Shown: positions 26,851-36,215 of the stretch, piece after piece
Layout: the number at the start of each line of letters is the position of its first letter
Position numbering within the stretch: position 1 is the stretch's first letter
NCBI RefSeq assembly: GCF_022695595.1
Contig: NZ_CP074380.1
Coordinates: 7,530,501 to 7,594,500 of the forward strand
Direction: 5' to 3'
Source: Streptomyces sp. MST-110588
Lineage (GTDB): Bacteria > Actinomycetota > Actinomycetes > Streptomycetales > Streptomycetaceae
DNA length: 64,000 bases
Translations under genes and position numbers: made by a program
Notes under the pieces: generated by a model
Told to the model about the DNA's origin: nothing
Database searches by the model: none
What the model saw: only the letters and a program-made list of their open reading frames with translations

Positions 26851-27705
26851 TCACGTGGCGGGCAGGGGATGGTCGGGCACGTAGGTCTGCGACGCCTTGG
26901 GAGGGCGACGGTAGCCGGTGGACGGCGGCCGGGGCGGCAGCGTGAGGGCCGGCCCCGGCACCTCGTAATAGGGAAGGGTCGACAGCAGGTGCGCGATCAT
27001 GTTGATCCGGGCCCGTCGTTTGTCGTCGCTCTCGACGACGTACCAGGGCGACTCGGGGATGTCCGTATGCGCGAACATGGTGTCCTTGGCGCGGGAGTAC
27101 GCCTCCCACCGCGTGAGGGACTCCAGGTCCATGGGGGAGAGCTTCCAGCGCCGGGTCGGGTCCTCCAGCCTGCTGCGGAACCGTTCCTCCTGTACGGCGT
27201 CGCTCACCGAGAACCAGTATTTGCGCAGCAGCATCCCGTCCTCCACCAGCATCCGCTCAAAGAGCGGACACTGCCGCAGAAAGCGCCGGTACTCCTTGTC
27301 GCCGCAGAAACCCATGACGTGCTCGACGCCCGCCCGGTTGTACCAGCTCCGGTCGAACAGCACGATCTCACCGGCGGTCGGCAACTGTTCGACGTACCGC
27401 TGGAAGTACCACTGCCCCCGCTCCCGTTCGGACGGCGCGGGCAGTGCGACGATCCGCGCGACCCGCGGGTTGAGGTGCTCGGCGACACGCTTGATCGCAC
27501 CTCCCTTGCCGGCCGCGTCCCGCCCCTCGAAGACGACCACGAGCCGGACTCCCTCGGCGCGCACCCACTCCTGGACCGCCACCAACTCCGTCTGCAGCCG
27601 CAGCAGTTCACGCTCGTACAGCTTCTTGCCCAAGGTGGCGCGGGCAGCCGCTCCCGAGGTGGGGCGTGCGGCCCTTTCCCGTGCCCTTCGCCCGCCACCG
27701 CTCAC
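26851..27705 (-). CDS. ppk2: Polyphosphate kinase 2 family protein
   Basis: 284 residues, single-domain PPK2. Walker [18 protein letters not shown], Walker B/second motif [18 protein letters not shown] and lid-module residues [19 protein letters not shown] are all present. The enzyme moves phosphate between polyphosphate and nucleoside mono- or diphosphates, regenerating NTPs when respiration fails. A C-terminal Pro-rich tail ([18 protein letters not shown]) extends beyond the core. Divergent from the phosphoketolase gene across 218 bp. Confidence 0.93.
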   Translation of the reverse strand: MSGGGRRARERAARPTSGAAARATLGKKLYERELLRLQTELVAVQEWVRAEGVRLVVVFEGRDAAGKGGAIKRVAEHLNPRVARIVALPAPSERERGQWYFQRYVEQLPTAGEIVLFDRSWYNRAGVEHVMGFCGDKEYRRFLRQCPLFERMLVEDGMLLRKYWFSVSDAVQEERFRSRLEDPTRRWKLSPMDLESLTRWEAYSRAKDTMFAHTDIPESPWYVVESDDKRRARINMIAHLLSTLPYYEVPGPALTLPPRPPSTGYRRPPKASQTYVPDHPLPAT

Positions 27706-27807
27706 CGCGCCTCACCCCCTCTTCGGCGCGCAGGTGCCGCGCGCGGCACGAAGATAGTGCCGACGCGTGCCGGGTCAACCCCCGCGTGCGACATCACCCG
27801 GCCGGGA

Positions 27808-27844
27808 CGTACGGACCGTGGCGCGTAGCGAATCGGCCCGTACG
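27808..27844. promoter_or_regulatory. Imperfect inverted repeat between ppk2 and phosphoketolase
   Basis: CGTACGGACCG (27808-27818) and CGGCCCGTACG (27834-27844) match as a dyad in 10 of 11 positions, with 15 bases between. The position, in the divergent promoter region 27706-27923, suits an operator for both genes. No family can be assigned. Confidence 0.35.
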
Positions 27845-27923
27845 ACCCTGGCGGCCCGGGCCCTGTGGGACCAGGCTGGTGCCCGCGCACGGGAAGATCC
27901 TCACCACGTTCTCGGAGGCATCG

Positions 27924-30307
27924 ATGCGGGAAGCCCCGGCAGCCACTTCGCCCGGCCCCACCGACGACGAGATCACGGCACTCGACGCCCACTGGCGCGC
28001 CGCCAACTACCTCACCGTCGGCCAGATCTACCTGATGGACAACCCCCTCCTGGCCGTTCCCCTACGGCCCGAGCACGTCAAACCCCGGCTGCTCGGCCAC
28101 TGGGGCACCTCACCCGGCCTGAACCTGGTGCACACCCACCTCAACCGGGTCATCAAGGCCCGGGACCTGGAGGCGCTGTGCGTCTGGGGCCCCGGGCACG
28201 GCGGGCCCGCGGTGCTGGCCAACTCCTGGCTGGAGGGCAGCTACTCCCGGACGTACCCGGACATCGGCCGGGACGCCGCCGGCATGGCCCGGCTGTTCCG
28301 GCAGTTCTCCTTCCCCGGCGGCGTGCCCAGCCATGTCGCGCCCCAGACGCCCGGCTCGATCCACGAGGGCGGCGAGCTGGGCTACTCCCTCGCGCACGCC
28401 TACGGCGCCGCGTTCGACAACCCCGGCCTCCTGGTCGCCTGTGTCGTCGGTGACGGCGAGGCCGAGACCGGCCCGCTGGCGGCGTCCTGGCACTCCACGA
28501 AGTTCCTCGACCCGGTGCACGACGGTGCCGTACTGCCGATCCTGCACCTGAACGGCTACAAGATCGCCAACCCGGCCGTGCTGGCGCGGCTGCCCGAGCC
28601 GGAACTCGACGCCCTGCTGCGGGGGTACGGTCACGAGCCGGTATTCGTCACCGGCGACGAGCCCCTGGCCGTCCACCGGGCGATGGCCGCCGCCATGGAC
28701 ACCGCGCTGGACCGTATCGCGGCGATCCAGCGCGCGGCCCGCGAGGAGAACGCCACCGAGCGCGCCGCCTGGCCGGTGATCGTGCTGCGCACCCCCAAGG
28801 GCTGGACCTGCCCCGCCGAGGTCGACGGCCTGCCCGTCGAGGGCACCTGGCGCGCCCACCAAGTACCGCTCGCCGCCGTCCGCGACCAGCCCGAACACCT
28901 GCGGCAACTGGAGGGCTGGCTGCGTTCGTACCGGCCCGGGGAACTCTTCGACACCGACGGCCGCCCCGGCCGCAGGTGCTGGCCTGCGTACCCGAGGGCC
29001 GGCGCAGGCTCGGCGCCACCCCGCACGCCAACGGCGGTCTGCTGCTGCGCGCCCTGCCGGTGCCCGACCTGGAACGCTTCGCGGTACCGGTCGACAAGCC
29101 CGGCGCGACCCTCCACGAACCCACCCGGATCCTGGGCGCCCTGCTGGAGAAGATCATGGTGGACACCGCCGACCGCCGTGACTTCCGGATCGTCGGCCCC
29201 GACGAGACCGCCTCCAACCGTCTCCAGGCGGTCTACGAGGCCAGCGGCAAGGCATGGCAGGCGGCGACGGCCGACACCGACGAGTACCTGGACCGGCACG
29301 GCCGGGTTCTGGAGATCCTCTCCGAACACACCTGCCAGGGCTGGCTGGAGGGCTATCTGCTCACTGGCCGCCACGGACTGTTCTCCTGCTACGAGGCATT
29401 CGTCCACATCGTGGACTCCATGGTCAACCAGCACATCAAGTGGCTGCGGGTGACCCGGCGGCTGCCCTGGCGCCGCCCCATCGCCTCGCTCAACTACCTG
29501 CTCACCTCCCACGTATGGCGCCAGGACCACAACGGCTTCTCCCATCAGGACCCCGGCTTCATCGACCACGTCCTGAACAAGAGCCCCGAAGTCGTGCGCG
29601 TCTATCTGCCGCCGGATGCCAACACCCTGCTGTCCGTGGCCGAACACGTCCTCGGCAGCCGCGACTACGTCAACGTCGTGGTCGCCGGCAAACAGCCGTG
29701 CTTCGACTGGCTGGGGCTGGAGGAGGCCCGTACGCACTGCGCCCGCGGGGCCGGCATGTGGCCGTGGGCGGGCACCGACGACGGCACCCGCGAGCCGGAC
29801 GTGGTGCTGGCCTGCGCGGGCGACGTCCCCACCCAGGAGGTGATGGCCGCCGCCGGACTGCTGCGGCAGCACCTGCCGGAGCTGTCCGTACGGGTCGTCA
29901 ACGTCGTCGACCTGGCGCGGCTGCTGCCCAAGGACGAACACCCGCACGGCATGTCCGACGCGGAGTACGACGCCCTGTTCACGCCCGACAGGCCGGTCGT
30001 CTTCGCCTACCACGGCTACCCCTGGCTCATCCACCGCCTCGCCTACCGCCGCACCGGGCACGCCCACCTCCACGTTCGCGGCTACAAGGAGATCGGCACC
30101 ACCACGACGCCCTTCGACATGGTCCTCGCCAACGACCTGGACCGCTACCGGCTGGTCATGGACGTCATCGACCGGGTTCCCGGCCTGGCCGCCCGCGCCA
30201 CCGCCGTACGGCAGGAGATGGAGGACGCCCGCACCCGCCATCGCGCCTGGATCCGCGCGTACGGGCAGGACCTCCCGGAAGTCGCCGACTGGTCCTGGAA
30301 CGCCTGA
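27924..30307 (+). CDS. Phosphoketolase (Xfp-type), apparent frameshift
   Basis: About 795 residues after correction, normal for xylulose-5-P/fructose-6-P phosphoketolase. It is a thiamine-diphosphate enzyme making acetyl phosphate and so ATP without oxygen. Family landmarks: [62 protein letters not shown] (TPP site) and, in the second frame, [19 protein letters not shown] and [11 protein letters not shown]. The first frame fails after FDTDGRP, and the second resumes [13 protein letters not shown]. One extra C in the C4 run 28964-28967 restores continuity. GGAGG lies five bases before the ATG. Confidence 0.93.
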
Positions 30308-30329
30308 CGTCCGGCCCGGTGGTATGGCC

Positions 30330-30365
30330 GGTAGCGGCGTACCCCTCGTACGGGTCGCCGGTTAC
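30330..30365 (+). terminator. Terminator hairpin after phosphoketolase gene
   Basis: CGGCGTACCC (30335-30344) pairs with GGGTCGCCG (30352-30360) with one bulge, and outer GGTA/TACC bases extend the stem. It starts 22 bases after the phosphoketolase stop and before the lanthipeptide precursor. Confidence 0.5.
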
Positions 30366-30486
30366 CCTCCTTGCCACCGGAACCGGCGGTTGCCGCGTGC
30401 CGGTGCGGGCGGTACGGGCGCACTGTGCCGCGCGCCCCGTGCAGATGTCCCACCACGGAAGCCCACCACGGAAGAAGGAGGCTGCC

Positions 30487-30609
30487 ATGGCCCTCCTGGA
30501 CCTCCAGACGCTCCCGGTCCCGGGCCGCGCGGACGAAGGCGTGGGCCCCGAAGCGAGCCAGTACAGCATCCGGTACTGTAGCTGCCTCAGCGTCCTTGCC
30601 TGCTCCTGA
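30487..30609 (+). CDS. AmfS/SapB-type class III lanthipeptide precursor peptide
   Basis: 40 residues, too short for usual gene calling. AAGGAGG lies five bases before the ATG. The leader begins MALLDLQ, the conserved hydrophobic-x-DLQ recognition box of class III lanthipeptides (AmfS and RamS start almost identically). The core SQYSIRYCSCLSVLACS contains two consecutive S-x2-S-x3-C motifs (S24/S27/C31 and S32/S35/C39), the pattern that forms labionin or lanthionine rings in AmfS/SapB. An extra Cys33 is unusual. No LanKC synthetase, transporter or regulator gene is nearby, so it is an orphan precursor. Its last 23 bases overlap the 3' end of the convergent DUF4389 gene. Confidence 0.85.
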   Translation: MALLDLQTLPVPGRADEGVGPEASQYSIRYCSCLSVLACS

Positions 30610-31279
30610 GCGCATCGCCGGCCGGGCTGTCCGCGGGGTTCCCGCTCCCCGGTTCCCGGCCGCCCTGGTCGAGCCGGAACGGCGGGTAGACGTCCGTCAG
30701 CAGGGCCGCGTAGGCCAGGACCCGCATGACCCAGCGGTTCAGGCCCAGCGTGAGCGCGTAGAGGCCCGGTGGGTAGCGGCCGGTGAAGAGCAGGGAGACG
30801 GCGGCGAACAGCACCAGCACACCGATCAGTCCGCCCCAGCGCCAGAGCCCGGAGGTGAACAGCGCGATCAGCACGTACTGCGGCAGGGCGAGCAGCCACC
30901 ACTTCACCAGCACCAGCCCCCGCGAGAGCTGCTTGGGGTAGGTGACGTCGAAGTGGGCCGGGTAGCCGGACACATCGGCCAGGCGGAACGGCGGATAGCG
31001 GTCGGTTCCCAGGGCGCTGTACGAGTAGTACACCACGCGCCAGGTCCAGCGCAGCACGCCGGTGGTGAAGTCGAACAGCCCTCGCGGGTAGCGGCCGGTG
31101 AAGAGGATGGCGAAGAACGCCACGACGCTCACCACGCCGAGCGCGAACCACAGGAAGGTCAGCACGATCCAGTGCGGGATGACGAGCAGCCATTTCACCA
31201 GCCACAGCCAGCGCGACAGCCGTGGATCGGGCGTCGCTTCCAGACGGGCCGGGTAGGGCGCAGTGGCAGGGGAGGACAT
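30587..31279 (-). CDS. DUF4389 membrane protein
   Basis: 230 residues with two repeats of the DUF4389 unit. Each pairs a hydrophobic helix (WLLVIPHWIVLTFLWFALGV; VSLLFTGRYPPGLYALTLG) with the motif LFTGRYPxGLxxFTxGxxRW and a YPPFRL segment. About four membrane helices; function unknown. Members occur in hypoxia/dormancy islands of actinobacteria. Probably transcribed with the 29-residue membrane protein 113 bp upstream. Confidence 0.87.
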   Translation of the reverse strand: MSSPATAPYPARLEATPDPRLSRWLWLVKWLLVIPHWIVLTFLWFALGVVSVVAFFAILFTGRYPRGLFDFTTGVLRWTWRVVYYSYSALGTDRYPPFRLADVSGYPAHFDVTYPKQLSRGLVLVKWWLLALPQYVLIALFTSGLWRWGGLIGVLVLFAAVSLLFTGRYPPGLYALTLGLNRWVMRVLAYAALLTDVYPPFRLDQGGREPGSGNPADSPAGDALRSRQGR

Positions 31280-31392
31280 CGGGTCCCCCTTTCACCTCGG
31301 ACGGTGAGTGCGGACGCTGTCCTGCTCAAGTGCTCGGAGCGCCTCAAGTGCGTGCCGGCGCACAGCCGGGGGACGCCGCCCGCCTCACCGCG

Positions 31393-31482
31393 TCACTTCT
31401 TCGGCCGTGCGAAGTAACTGCTGATGATGGCGGCGAGGGCGAACAGCGCGGCGATGACGACCACCGCGGTGGGCCAGTTCAT
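31393..31482 (-). CDS. Tiny single-span membrane protein, 29 residues
   Basis: Sequence MNWPTAVVVIAALFALAAI followed by ISSYFARPKK: one membrane helix and a basic C-terminus. GGGGAGG lies six bases upstream of the ATG at 31482. Codon third positions are GC-biased as in neighbouring genes. Position upstream of the DUF4389 gene and downstream of a dormancy-type box suggests a small accessory membrane protein; no function can be given. Confidence 0.6.
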   Translation of the reverse strand: MNWPTAVVVIAALFALAAIISSYFARPKK

Positions 31483-31615
31483 CCGATCCTCCCCGTGCTC
31501 GTCGGTGTTCGGTGCGACGGGTGACACCCCCGGTGCCCGGCGGGCAGCCGGCCCGCGGGCCGGGCGGGTATGTCCGTACACCCATCCTCGGCCCGGTACG
31601 CCGGGGCGCTGCCAG

Positions 31616-31629
31616 GTGCCGAACGGCCC
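31616..31629. promoter_or_regulatory. Dormancy-type palindromic box (site 3 of 4)
   Basis: GGTGCCGAACGGCCC-like sequence matching sites 1 and 2 in all but one base of the core. Positioned 134 bases upstream of the 29-residue membrane protein (minus) and 57 bases upstream of the SRPBCC gene (plus). A second half-like stretch, GCCGGTCCC, follows at about 31641. Confidence 0.5.
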
Positions 31630-31685
31630 TGCCCGGAGCCGGCCGGTCCCTGTGCCGGGAAGGGCGGCGGTGGGACGCTGACGCC

Positions 31686-32369
31686 ATGAGCGGAAACCGA
31701 CCGGCACCCCGGTCCCTCCCTGGGGCAGGTGTCCTCATGGCGGCGGCCGTTTACGGTGTCTTCGTCCGCCCGCGCCTGCTGACCTGGGGCGCGACCCGTG
31801 CCGAGGCCGCCGGCCACTGGCCCGGCGACGATCTGGTCCCCGGGTACGACGGCTCCTCGACCATGGCCACGACCCTGCCGGCGCCACCCGAGGAGGTCTG
31901 GCCCTGGCTGGCGCAGATGGGCGGCGACCGCGGGGGCTGGTACAGCTTCGACCGGCTGGACCACGCACGGCGCCCCAGCGCCGACCACATCGTCGAGCAG
32001 TGGCAGGACATCAAGGAAGGGCAGCGGCTGGCCGCGCTGCCCGGCGGCGCGGTGTGGTTCACGGCCGCGATCGTCGAACCGGAACGGACCCTGGTACTGC
32101 GGATGACCGTGGAACTGCCGTCGGGGCACTCCTTCGACGCGCGGTTCGGGCCGCTGTCCGCCGCGTACACGGACGCGGTCTGGGGCTTCCACCTCCGGCG
32201 CGTCACACGCAACGGCACCCGCCTGGTCGTCCGTACGCGGGGCCGCAGCCGGCCGCGGGTGCTCACCCGGCCCCTGGACCTGGTGCTGTGGGAACCGGTC
32301 CACCTGATCATGCAGCTCCGGCAGTTCCACAACCTGCGGGTACGCGTGCGCGCCGCCCCGCAGGCGTGA
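31686..32369 (+). CDS. SRPBCC (START-like) family protein
   Basis: 227 residues. An N-terminal hydrophobic segment (AGVLMAAAVYGVFV) is followed by a helix-grip domain (about 55-215: MATTLPAPPEEVWPWLAQMG; GWYSFDRLDHARRPSADHIV). Family members bind hydrophobic ligands; no specific activity can be assigned. Divergent from the DUF4389 unit across a dormancy-type box. 32370-32413 holds nothing more. Confidence 0.82.
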   Translation: MSGNRPAPRSLPGAGVLMAAAVYGVFVRPRLLTWGATRAEAAGHWPGDDLVPGYDGSSTMATTLPAPPEEVWPWLAQMGGDRGGWYSFDRLDHARRPSADHIVEQWQDIKEGQRLAALPGGAVWFTAAIVEPERTLVLRMTVELPSGHSFDARFGPLSAAYTDAVWGFHLRRVTRNGTRLVVRTRGRSRPRVLTRPLDLVLWEPVHLIMQLRQFHNLRVRVRAAPQA

Positions 32370-32413
32370 ACCCGTACCGTGGGCGGCGCGCGGCGTGGTC
32401 GCACAGCCGGTGA

Positions 32414-32470
32414 CTAGGGCGTTTCTGATGGATCTCCGTCTTCCACGGAGATCCATCAGAAACGCCCTAG
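32414..32470. mobile_element. 57-bp perfect palindrome, likely paired transposon ends (MITE-like)
   Basis: Arms of 26 bases (32414-32439 and 32445-32470) are perfect reverse complements around a 5-base loop CTTCC. Each arm begins CTAGGGCGTTTCTGATGG reading inward, so the element has CTAG at both tips, as expected for an IS5-type target duplication. A solo arm with one mismatch lies at 59200-59224. No transposase gene is in the window. A strong bidirectional hairpin terminator is the alternative explanation. Confidence 0.7.
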
Positions 32471-32790
32471 ACCGCATGCAGCCGCAGCCACCGGTCCAGG
32501 ACGGCGAAGTCCGCCTCCGTGAGGCCGAACCGGGGATCAACGCGGTGCAAGAGGGCTTCGCCCGGGTGGTGCGCGTCCGTCCAGGCCCGGTCGGCGTCGG
32601 TGATCTCGTCGTCGACCCAGACGAAGGGGCGCCCGTCCGCCCGGTCCAGGAGAGAGCGGGTCTTCCAGTGCAGCCCGTACCTCTCCTCCTCTTCCCCCTC
32701 GCACGGCTCCGGCCAGCTCACCACCGGCAGTTCCGGCAGCCCGAGCCACGGTGCGACGCAGGCGTTGGACGTGCTGATGGCCCGGCCGGT
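32467..32790 (-). pseudogene. C-terminal remnant of a HAD-like hydrolase gene
   Basis: The open minus frame reads NACVAPWLGLPELPVVSWP, then LHWKTRSLLDRADGRPFVWV, then DDEITDADRAWTDAHHPGEA and ends LHAV. This matches the C-terminal half of Streptomyces HAD-domain proteins, including the acidic WVDDE motif. The N-terminal half with the nucleophile Asp is missing, and an in-frame stop lies at 32833-32835. The TAG stop is supplied by the CTAG tip of the palindrome. A protein of about 85 residues from GTG 32724 is possible but would lack catalysis. Confidence 0.7.
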
Positions 32791-32945
32791 GGGAGGCTCC
32801 TGGGGCGCGACGGGAGCGGTGGCCGTTTCGACTCAATCGCTACGTTGCGCGGCGGCGGTGACGGCGGCAAGGTGGAGAGCCGTTTGCCGGTGAGCACCCC
32901 AAGCCGTCCTGTGCCGCAGCCGTTGCGTAGAAGGGACTGACGGGC

Positions 32946-34280
32946 ATGTCCGCCACGCTGACGTTCGGTGCCGCTCCAGGAGCCTTGCCGCTGCTGGGCC
33001 ACGTCCTGTCCATCGGCACATCGCCACTGGCGTTCATGGCGGCCCTGCCCGAGCACGGCGATCTGGTCCGCATCCGGCTGGGGCCGTGGCCGGCGTACGT
33101 GGTGTGCCACCCCACGCTGGTCCACCAGGTGCTGGTGAACGACCGCGTCTTCGACAAGGGCGGCCCGACCTACGACAAGCTGCGCGAGGTGGGCGGCAAC
33201 GGCCTGGTGACCTGTGAGCACCGGTACCACCGCAGGCAGCGGCGGTTGGTGCAGCCCGCCTTCCACCGGGACCGGCTGCCCGGTTACGCGGAGATGATGT
33301 CCGCACAGGTGGATACGGTCACCCGGTCCTGGCGTGACGGCCAGGTGCTCGACGTGGTCGCCGTCATGAACGCCTTCAGTACCGGTGTGGCGACCCGGAC
33401 CCTGTTCGCCGCCGATGTCGACGCCGCGGTCCTGGCCGAGATCCAGCGGGCCACGACGGTCATCTTCGACGGCGTGGCCCGGCGTCTGATCGTGCCGTTC
33501 GCGTGGCTGGAGAAGATACCGACCCCGGGCAACCGCCGCTTCCTGCGCGCCCGGCGCAGCCTGGAACACCACACGCAGCAGTTGATCACCGACTACCGAA
33601 GGGCGGGTGTCGACCACGGGGACCTGATGTCCATGCTGCTGGCCGCGCGCGACGACGACGCCAACGGCCTGACCGATGAGGAGATCCACGAGCAGGTCCT
33701 CACGTTCTTCTCCGCCGGCAGCGAGACCGTCTCGGCCGCACTGCCCTGGGTGTGGCACCTGCTGGCACACCACCCCGAGGCCGAGGCGCAACTGCACGAC
33801 GAGGTCGACTCCGTACTCGGCGGGCGCACCGCCCATTACGAGGACCTGCCCAAACTGAGGACGACCGCCCGCGTCCTCACCGAGACGCTGCGCCTGTATC
33901 CGCCGGTCTGGCTGCTGACCCGGCGCACCTCCGCGGAGACCGAGCTGGCGGGGCAGCGCCTGCCGAGCGGAACCGTCCTGGTCTTCAGCCCGTACATCCT
34001 GCACCACCATCCGGGGTACTACCCCGACCCCGAGCGGTTCGACCCCGGCCGGTGGCAGGACGAGGCCGCCTGCCCACGGGCCGAGCGTGCCTTCACGCCG
34101 TTCGGCGGCGGCGCCCGTAAGTGCATCGGCGAGGAGTTCGCCAAGACCGAGGCCACGCTCGCGCTGGCCTCCATGGCCGCCCGGTGGCGGCTGGAACCCC
34201 TCCCGCACGCACAGGTACGCCCCGCACCCCGCCTCGCGCTCGCCCCGCGCTCCCTGCGGATGCGCCTGCGCCGCAGGTGA
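32946..34280 (+). CDS. Cytochrome P450 (first of two)
   Basis: 444 residues. Haem-binding loop FGGGARKCIG with Cys393; ExxR as ETLRLYPPVWLLTRR; I-helix FFSAGSETVSAALPWVW with SET in place of the usual acid-Thr pair. The C-helix HRRQRRLVQPAFHRD is typical of the CYP102/CYP170-like branch rather than CYP105. First gene of the NRPS-like block and about 55 bp upstream of the free adenylation domain, so it may act on an amino acid held on the carrier protein or on the fatty chain. AAGGGA precedes the ATG. Confidence 0.93.
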   Translation: MSATLTFGAAPGALPLLGHVLSIGTSPLAFMAALPEHGDLVRIRLGPWPAYVVCHPTLVHQVLVNDRVFDKGGPTYDKLREVGGNGLVTCEHRYHRRQRRLVQPAFHRDRLPGYAEMMSAQVDTVTRSWRDGQVLDVVAVMNAFSTGVATRTLFAADVDAAVLAEIQRATTVIFDGVARRLIVPFAWLEKIPTPGNRRFLRARRSLEHHTQQLITDYRRAGVDHGDLMSMLLAARDDDANGLTDEEIHEQVLTFFSAGSETVSAALPWVWHLLAHHPEAEAQLHDEVDSVLGGRTAHYEDLPKLRTTARVLTETLRLYPPVWLLTRRTSAETELAGQRLPSGTVLVFSPYILHHHPGYYPDPERFDPGRWQDEAACPRAERAFTPFGGGARKCIGEEFAKTEATLALASMAARWRLEPLPHAQVRPAPRLALAPRSLRMRLRRR

Positions 34281-34335
34281 GAGCACCAGTGGCCCGCCGC
34301 ACCCCCTCCAGCCTCCTGAAAGCGTGACATCCGCG

Positions 34336-35931
34336 ATGCAGAAGCTGAACTGCTCCCAGGCGGCGCTGGCCGTCCACCGCGAGATCAACCGGACGTCGAG
34401 CCCCTACCCGCGCGAGTGCAGCCTGCCCGAGCGCTTCGAGCACTGGGCCGCGCGCCGCCCGGACGCGCCCGCGGTCCTCCAGGGGGACCGCGAGCTGAGC
34501 TACCGCCGGCTCAACCGGCTCGCCAACGGCCTGGCGCACACCCTGCGGGACAAAGGCGCCGGGCCGGGCACCACGATCGGTGTGTGCGTGGCGCGTTCGC
34601 CGGCGATGCTGGTCGCGCTGCTGGGAATCCTCAAGGCCGGCGCGACGTACGTGCCGCTGGACCCCGCATGGCCGGACGAGCGGCTCCGGTACGTCCTGGA
34701 GGACGCCGGCAGCACCTGGGTGCTCGGCGACCGGCCGGCCGCACTCGCGCCACGTCTTGACGGTGCCCCCTGCCGTGTTCTGCCGCTCGACGCGCTCACG
34801 GGCGAGGGCGAGGACACCAACCCCCCGTGCCAGGCGGGCCCCGACAGCATCGCCTGCATCAACTTCACCTCCGGATCGATGGGCCGCCCCAAAGGCGTAC
34901 CGATCTTCCACCGCGGCATCATCCGGCTGGTGCACGGCGCCACGTACGGACCGATGAACGCGGACAGCCGTGTCCTGCAGATCACGCCCGTCACCTTCGA
35001 CATCGCCACCTGGGAGATCTGGGGCGCACTCCTCAACGGCGGGGTGTCGGTGCTCTATCCCGCCGAGCCGATCCGCCTGTCGGTGCTCGACAAGGTCATG
35101 AAGGACGGGCGCGTGACCATCACGCTCCTGACCACGGCCCTGTTCAACCTGGTCGTCGACGAAGCCCCCGAGGCGCTGGAAACCGTGGGGACCATCACCT
35201 CGGGCGGCGAGGCCCATTCGATCCGGCACATGGCCAAGGCGGTACGGACCTACGGACCCGGCCGCGTGGTCAATCTGTACGGCCCCACCGAGTGCACCTG
35301 CATCGGCACCTTCTACCCCGTGGACGAGCCACCGCGCGAGGACGCCCCGCTGCCGATCGGCAAGCCCATCCAGAACACCCGGCTCTACATCCTCGACGAC
35401 ACCGCGGAACGGCTGTGCGAACCGGGGGAGAGCGGGGAGATCTGCCTGGCGGGAGACGGGCTGGCGGCCGGCTACCTGGGACTGCCGGAACTCACCCGCC
35501 AACACTTCATCCACCGCTGCGTCGACGGTGTGCCGGAACGGCTCTACCGGACCGGCGACCGGGGGCATCTGCTGCCCGGCGGCGACGTGGTCTTCGACGG
35601 ACGCCTGGATGACCAGGTCAAGGTGAACAGCTACCGCATCGAGCTGGGGGAGATCACTCATCACCTCAACCACAGCAGGACCGTCAAACGCAGTTATGTC
35701 ACGGTTCGCGACCACCACGGCGAAAGGTCACTGGTGGCGTTCGTCGTACCCGCCGGCCCGGGCGTCACGCCGGAGAGCCTGCGCGCCCACCTGGCCGCGA
35801 AACTGCCCCGCTACATGGTCCCGTCACAGATCCACCTCTGCGACGCCTTTCCCCTGACCCCGAACGGCAAAGTCGACGGCCGTGCCCTGCTTGGGCACTT
35901 CACCGACACACAAGGAGCGTGTGCACCGTGA
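34336..35931 (+). CDS. Stand-alone NRPS adenylation domain
   Basis: 531 residues, only an A domain. Core motifs: A3 INFTSGSMGRPKGVP (Met in place of the usual Thr), A4 VTFDIATWEIWG with the amino-acid-anchoring Asp, A5 NLYGPTECTC, A7 YRTGDRGHL, A8 DDQVKVNSYRIELGEI and A10 LTPNGKVDGRAL. My rough reading of the pocket is D-I-W-T-I-S-L-C-I-K; I cannot assign a substrate. It overlaps the next gene, a free carrier protein, by four bases (GTGA), so the two form an A/PCP pair. A GTG at 34324 is an alternative start. Confidence 0.92.
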   Translation: MQKLNCSQAALAVHREINRTSSPYPRECSLPERFEHWAARRPDAPAVLQGDRELSYRRLNRLANGLAHTLRDKGAGPGTTIGVCVARSPAMLVALLGILKAGATYVPLDPAWPDERLRYVLEDAGSTWVLGDRPAALAPRLDGAPCRVLPLDALTGEGEDTNPPCQAGPDSIACINFTSGSMGRPKGVPIFHRGIIRLVHGATYGPMNADSRVLQITPVTFDIATWEIWGALLNGGVSVLYPAEPIRLSVLDKVMKDGRVTITLLTTALFNLVVDEAPEALETVGTITSGGEAHSIRHMAKAVRTYGPGRVVNLYGPTECTCIGTFYPVDEPPREDAPLPIGKPIQNTRLYILDDTAERLCEPGESGEICLAGDGLAAGYLGLPELTRQHFIHRCVDGVPERLYRTGDRGHLLPGGDVVFDGRLDDQVKVNSYRIELGEITHHLNHSRTVKRSYVTVRDHHGERSLVAFVVPAGPGVTPESLRAHLAAKLPRYMVPSQIHLCDAFPLTPNGKVDGRALLGHFTDTQGACAP

Positions 35932-36215
35932 GCGATGTGACCGGACCGGCCCCCGCCGTCCCTGACGGGCCCGCCCGGATGACCACCACGGAGACGGCCC
36001 TCGCGGGGATGTGGTGCGACCTCCTCGGCCGTTCCGCGACCGGCACCGAGGAGGACTTCTTCGAGGCGGGCGGCACGTCGGTCATGGCCATCAGATTTCT
36101 GCAACGCGTGGAGAAGAAGTTCGGACCGGACGTCCTGACACCCGAACAGCTCTATGACGATCCCCGGCTCGGTGTACTGGCGAAAGCCATCGACACCTCG
36201 CTCGCCGGCGGCTGA
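35928..36215 (+). CDS. Stand-alone peptidyl carrier protein
   Basis: 95 residues. Phosphopantetheine site Ser51 in FFEAGGTSVMAIRFLQ. GTG at 35928 overlaps the TGA of the adenylation gene; AAGGAG is ten bases upstream. It carries the amino acid activated by the preceding enzyme. The stop codon lies inside a strong terminator hairpin, so the P450-A-PCP unit ends here. Confidence 0.92.
   Translation: MSDVTGPAPAVPDGPARMTTTETALAGMWCDLLGRSATGTEEDFFEAGGTSVMAIRFLQRVEKKFGPDVLTPEQLYDDPRLGVLAKAIDTSLAGG

Noticed and set aside
21433..30307. Hydrogenase and phosphoketolase genes as true pseudogenes
   Set aside because: Each break is one missing C in a short run, reading frames either side are perfectly conserved, and the same defect recurs in unrelated genes; assembly error is more likely.
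32467..32724. Intact 85-residue protein starting at GTG 32724
   Set aside because: Homology to HAD proteins begins upstream of that GTG and the catalytic half is absent, so it is better treated as a remnant.
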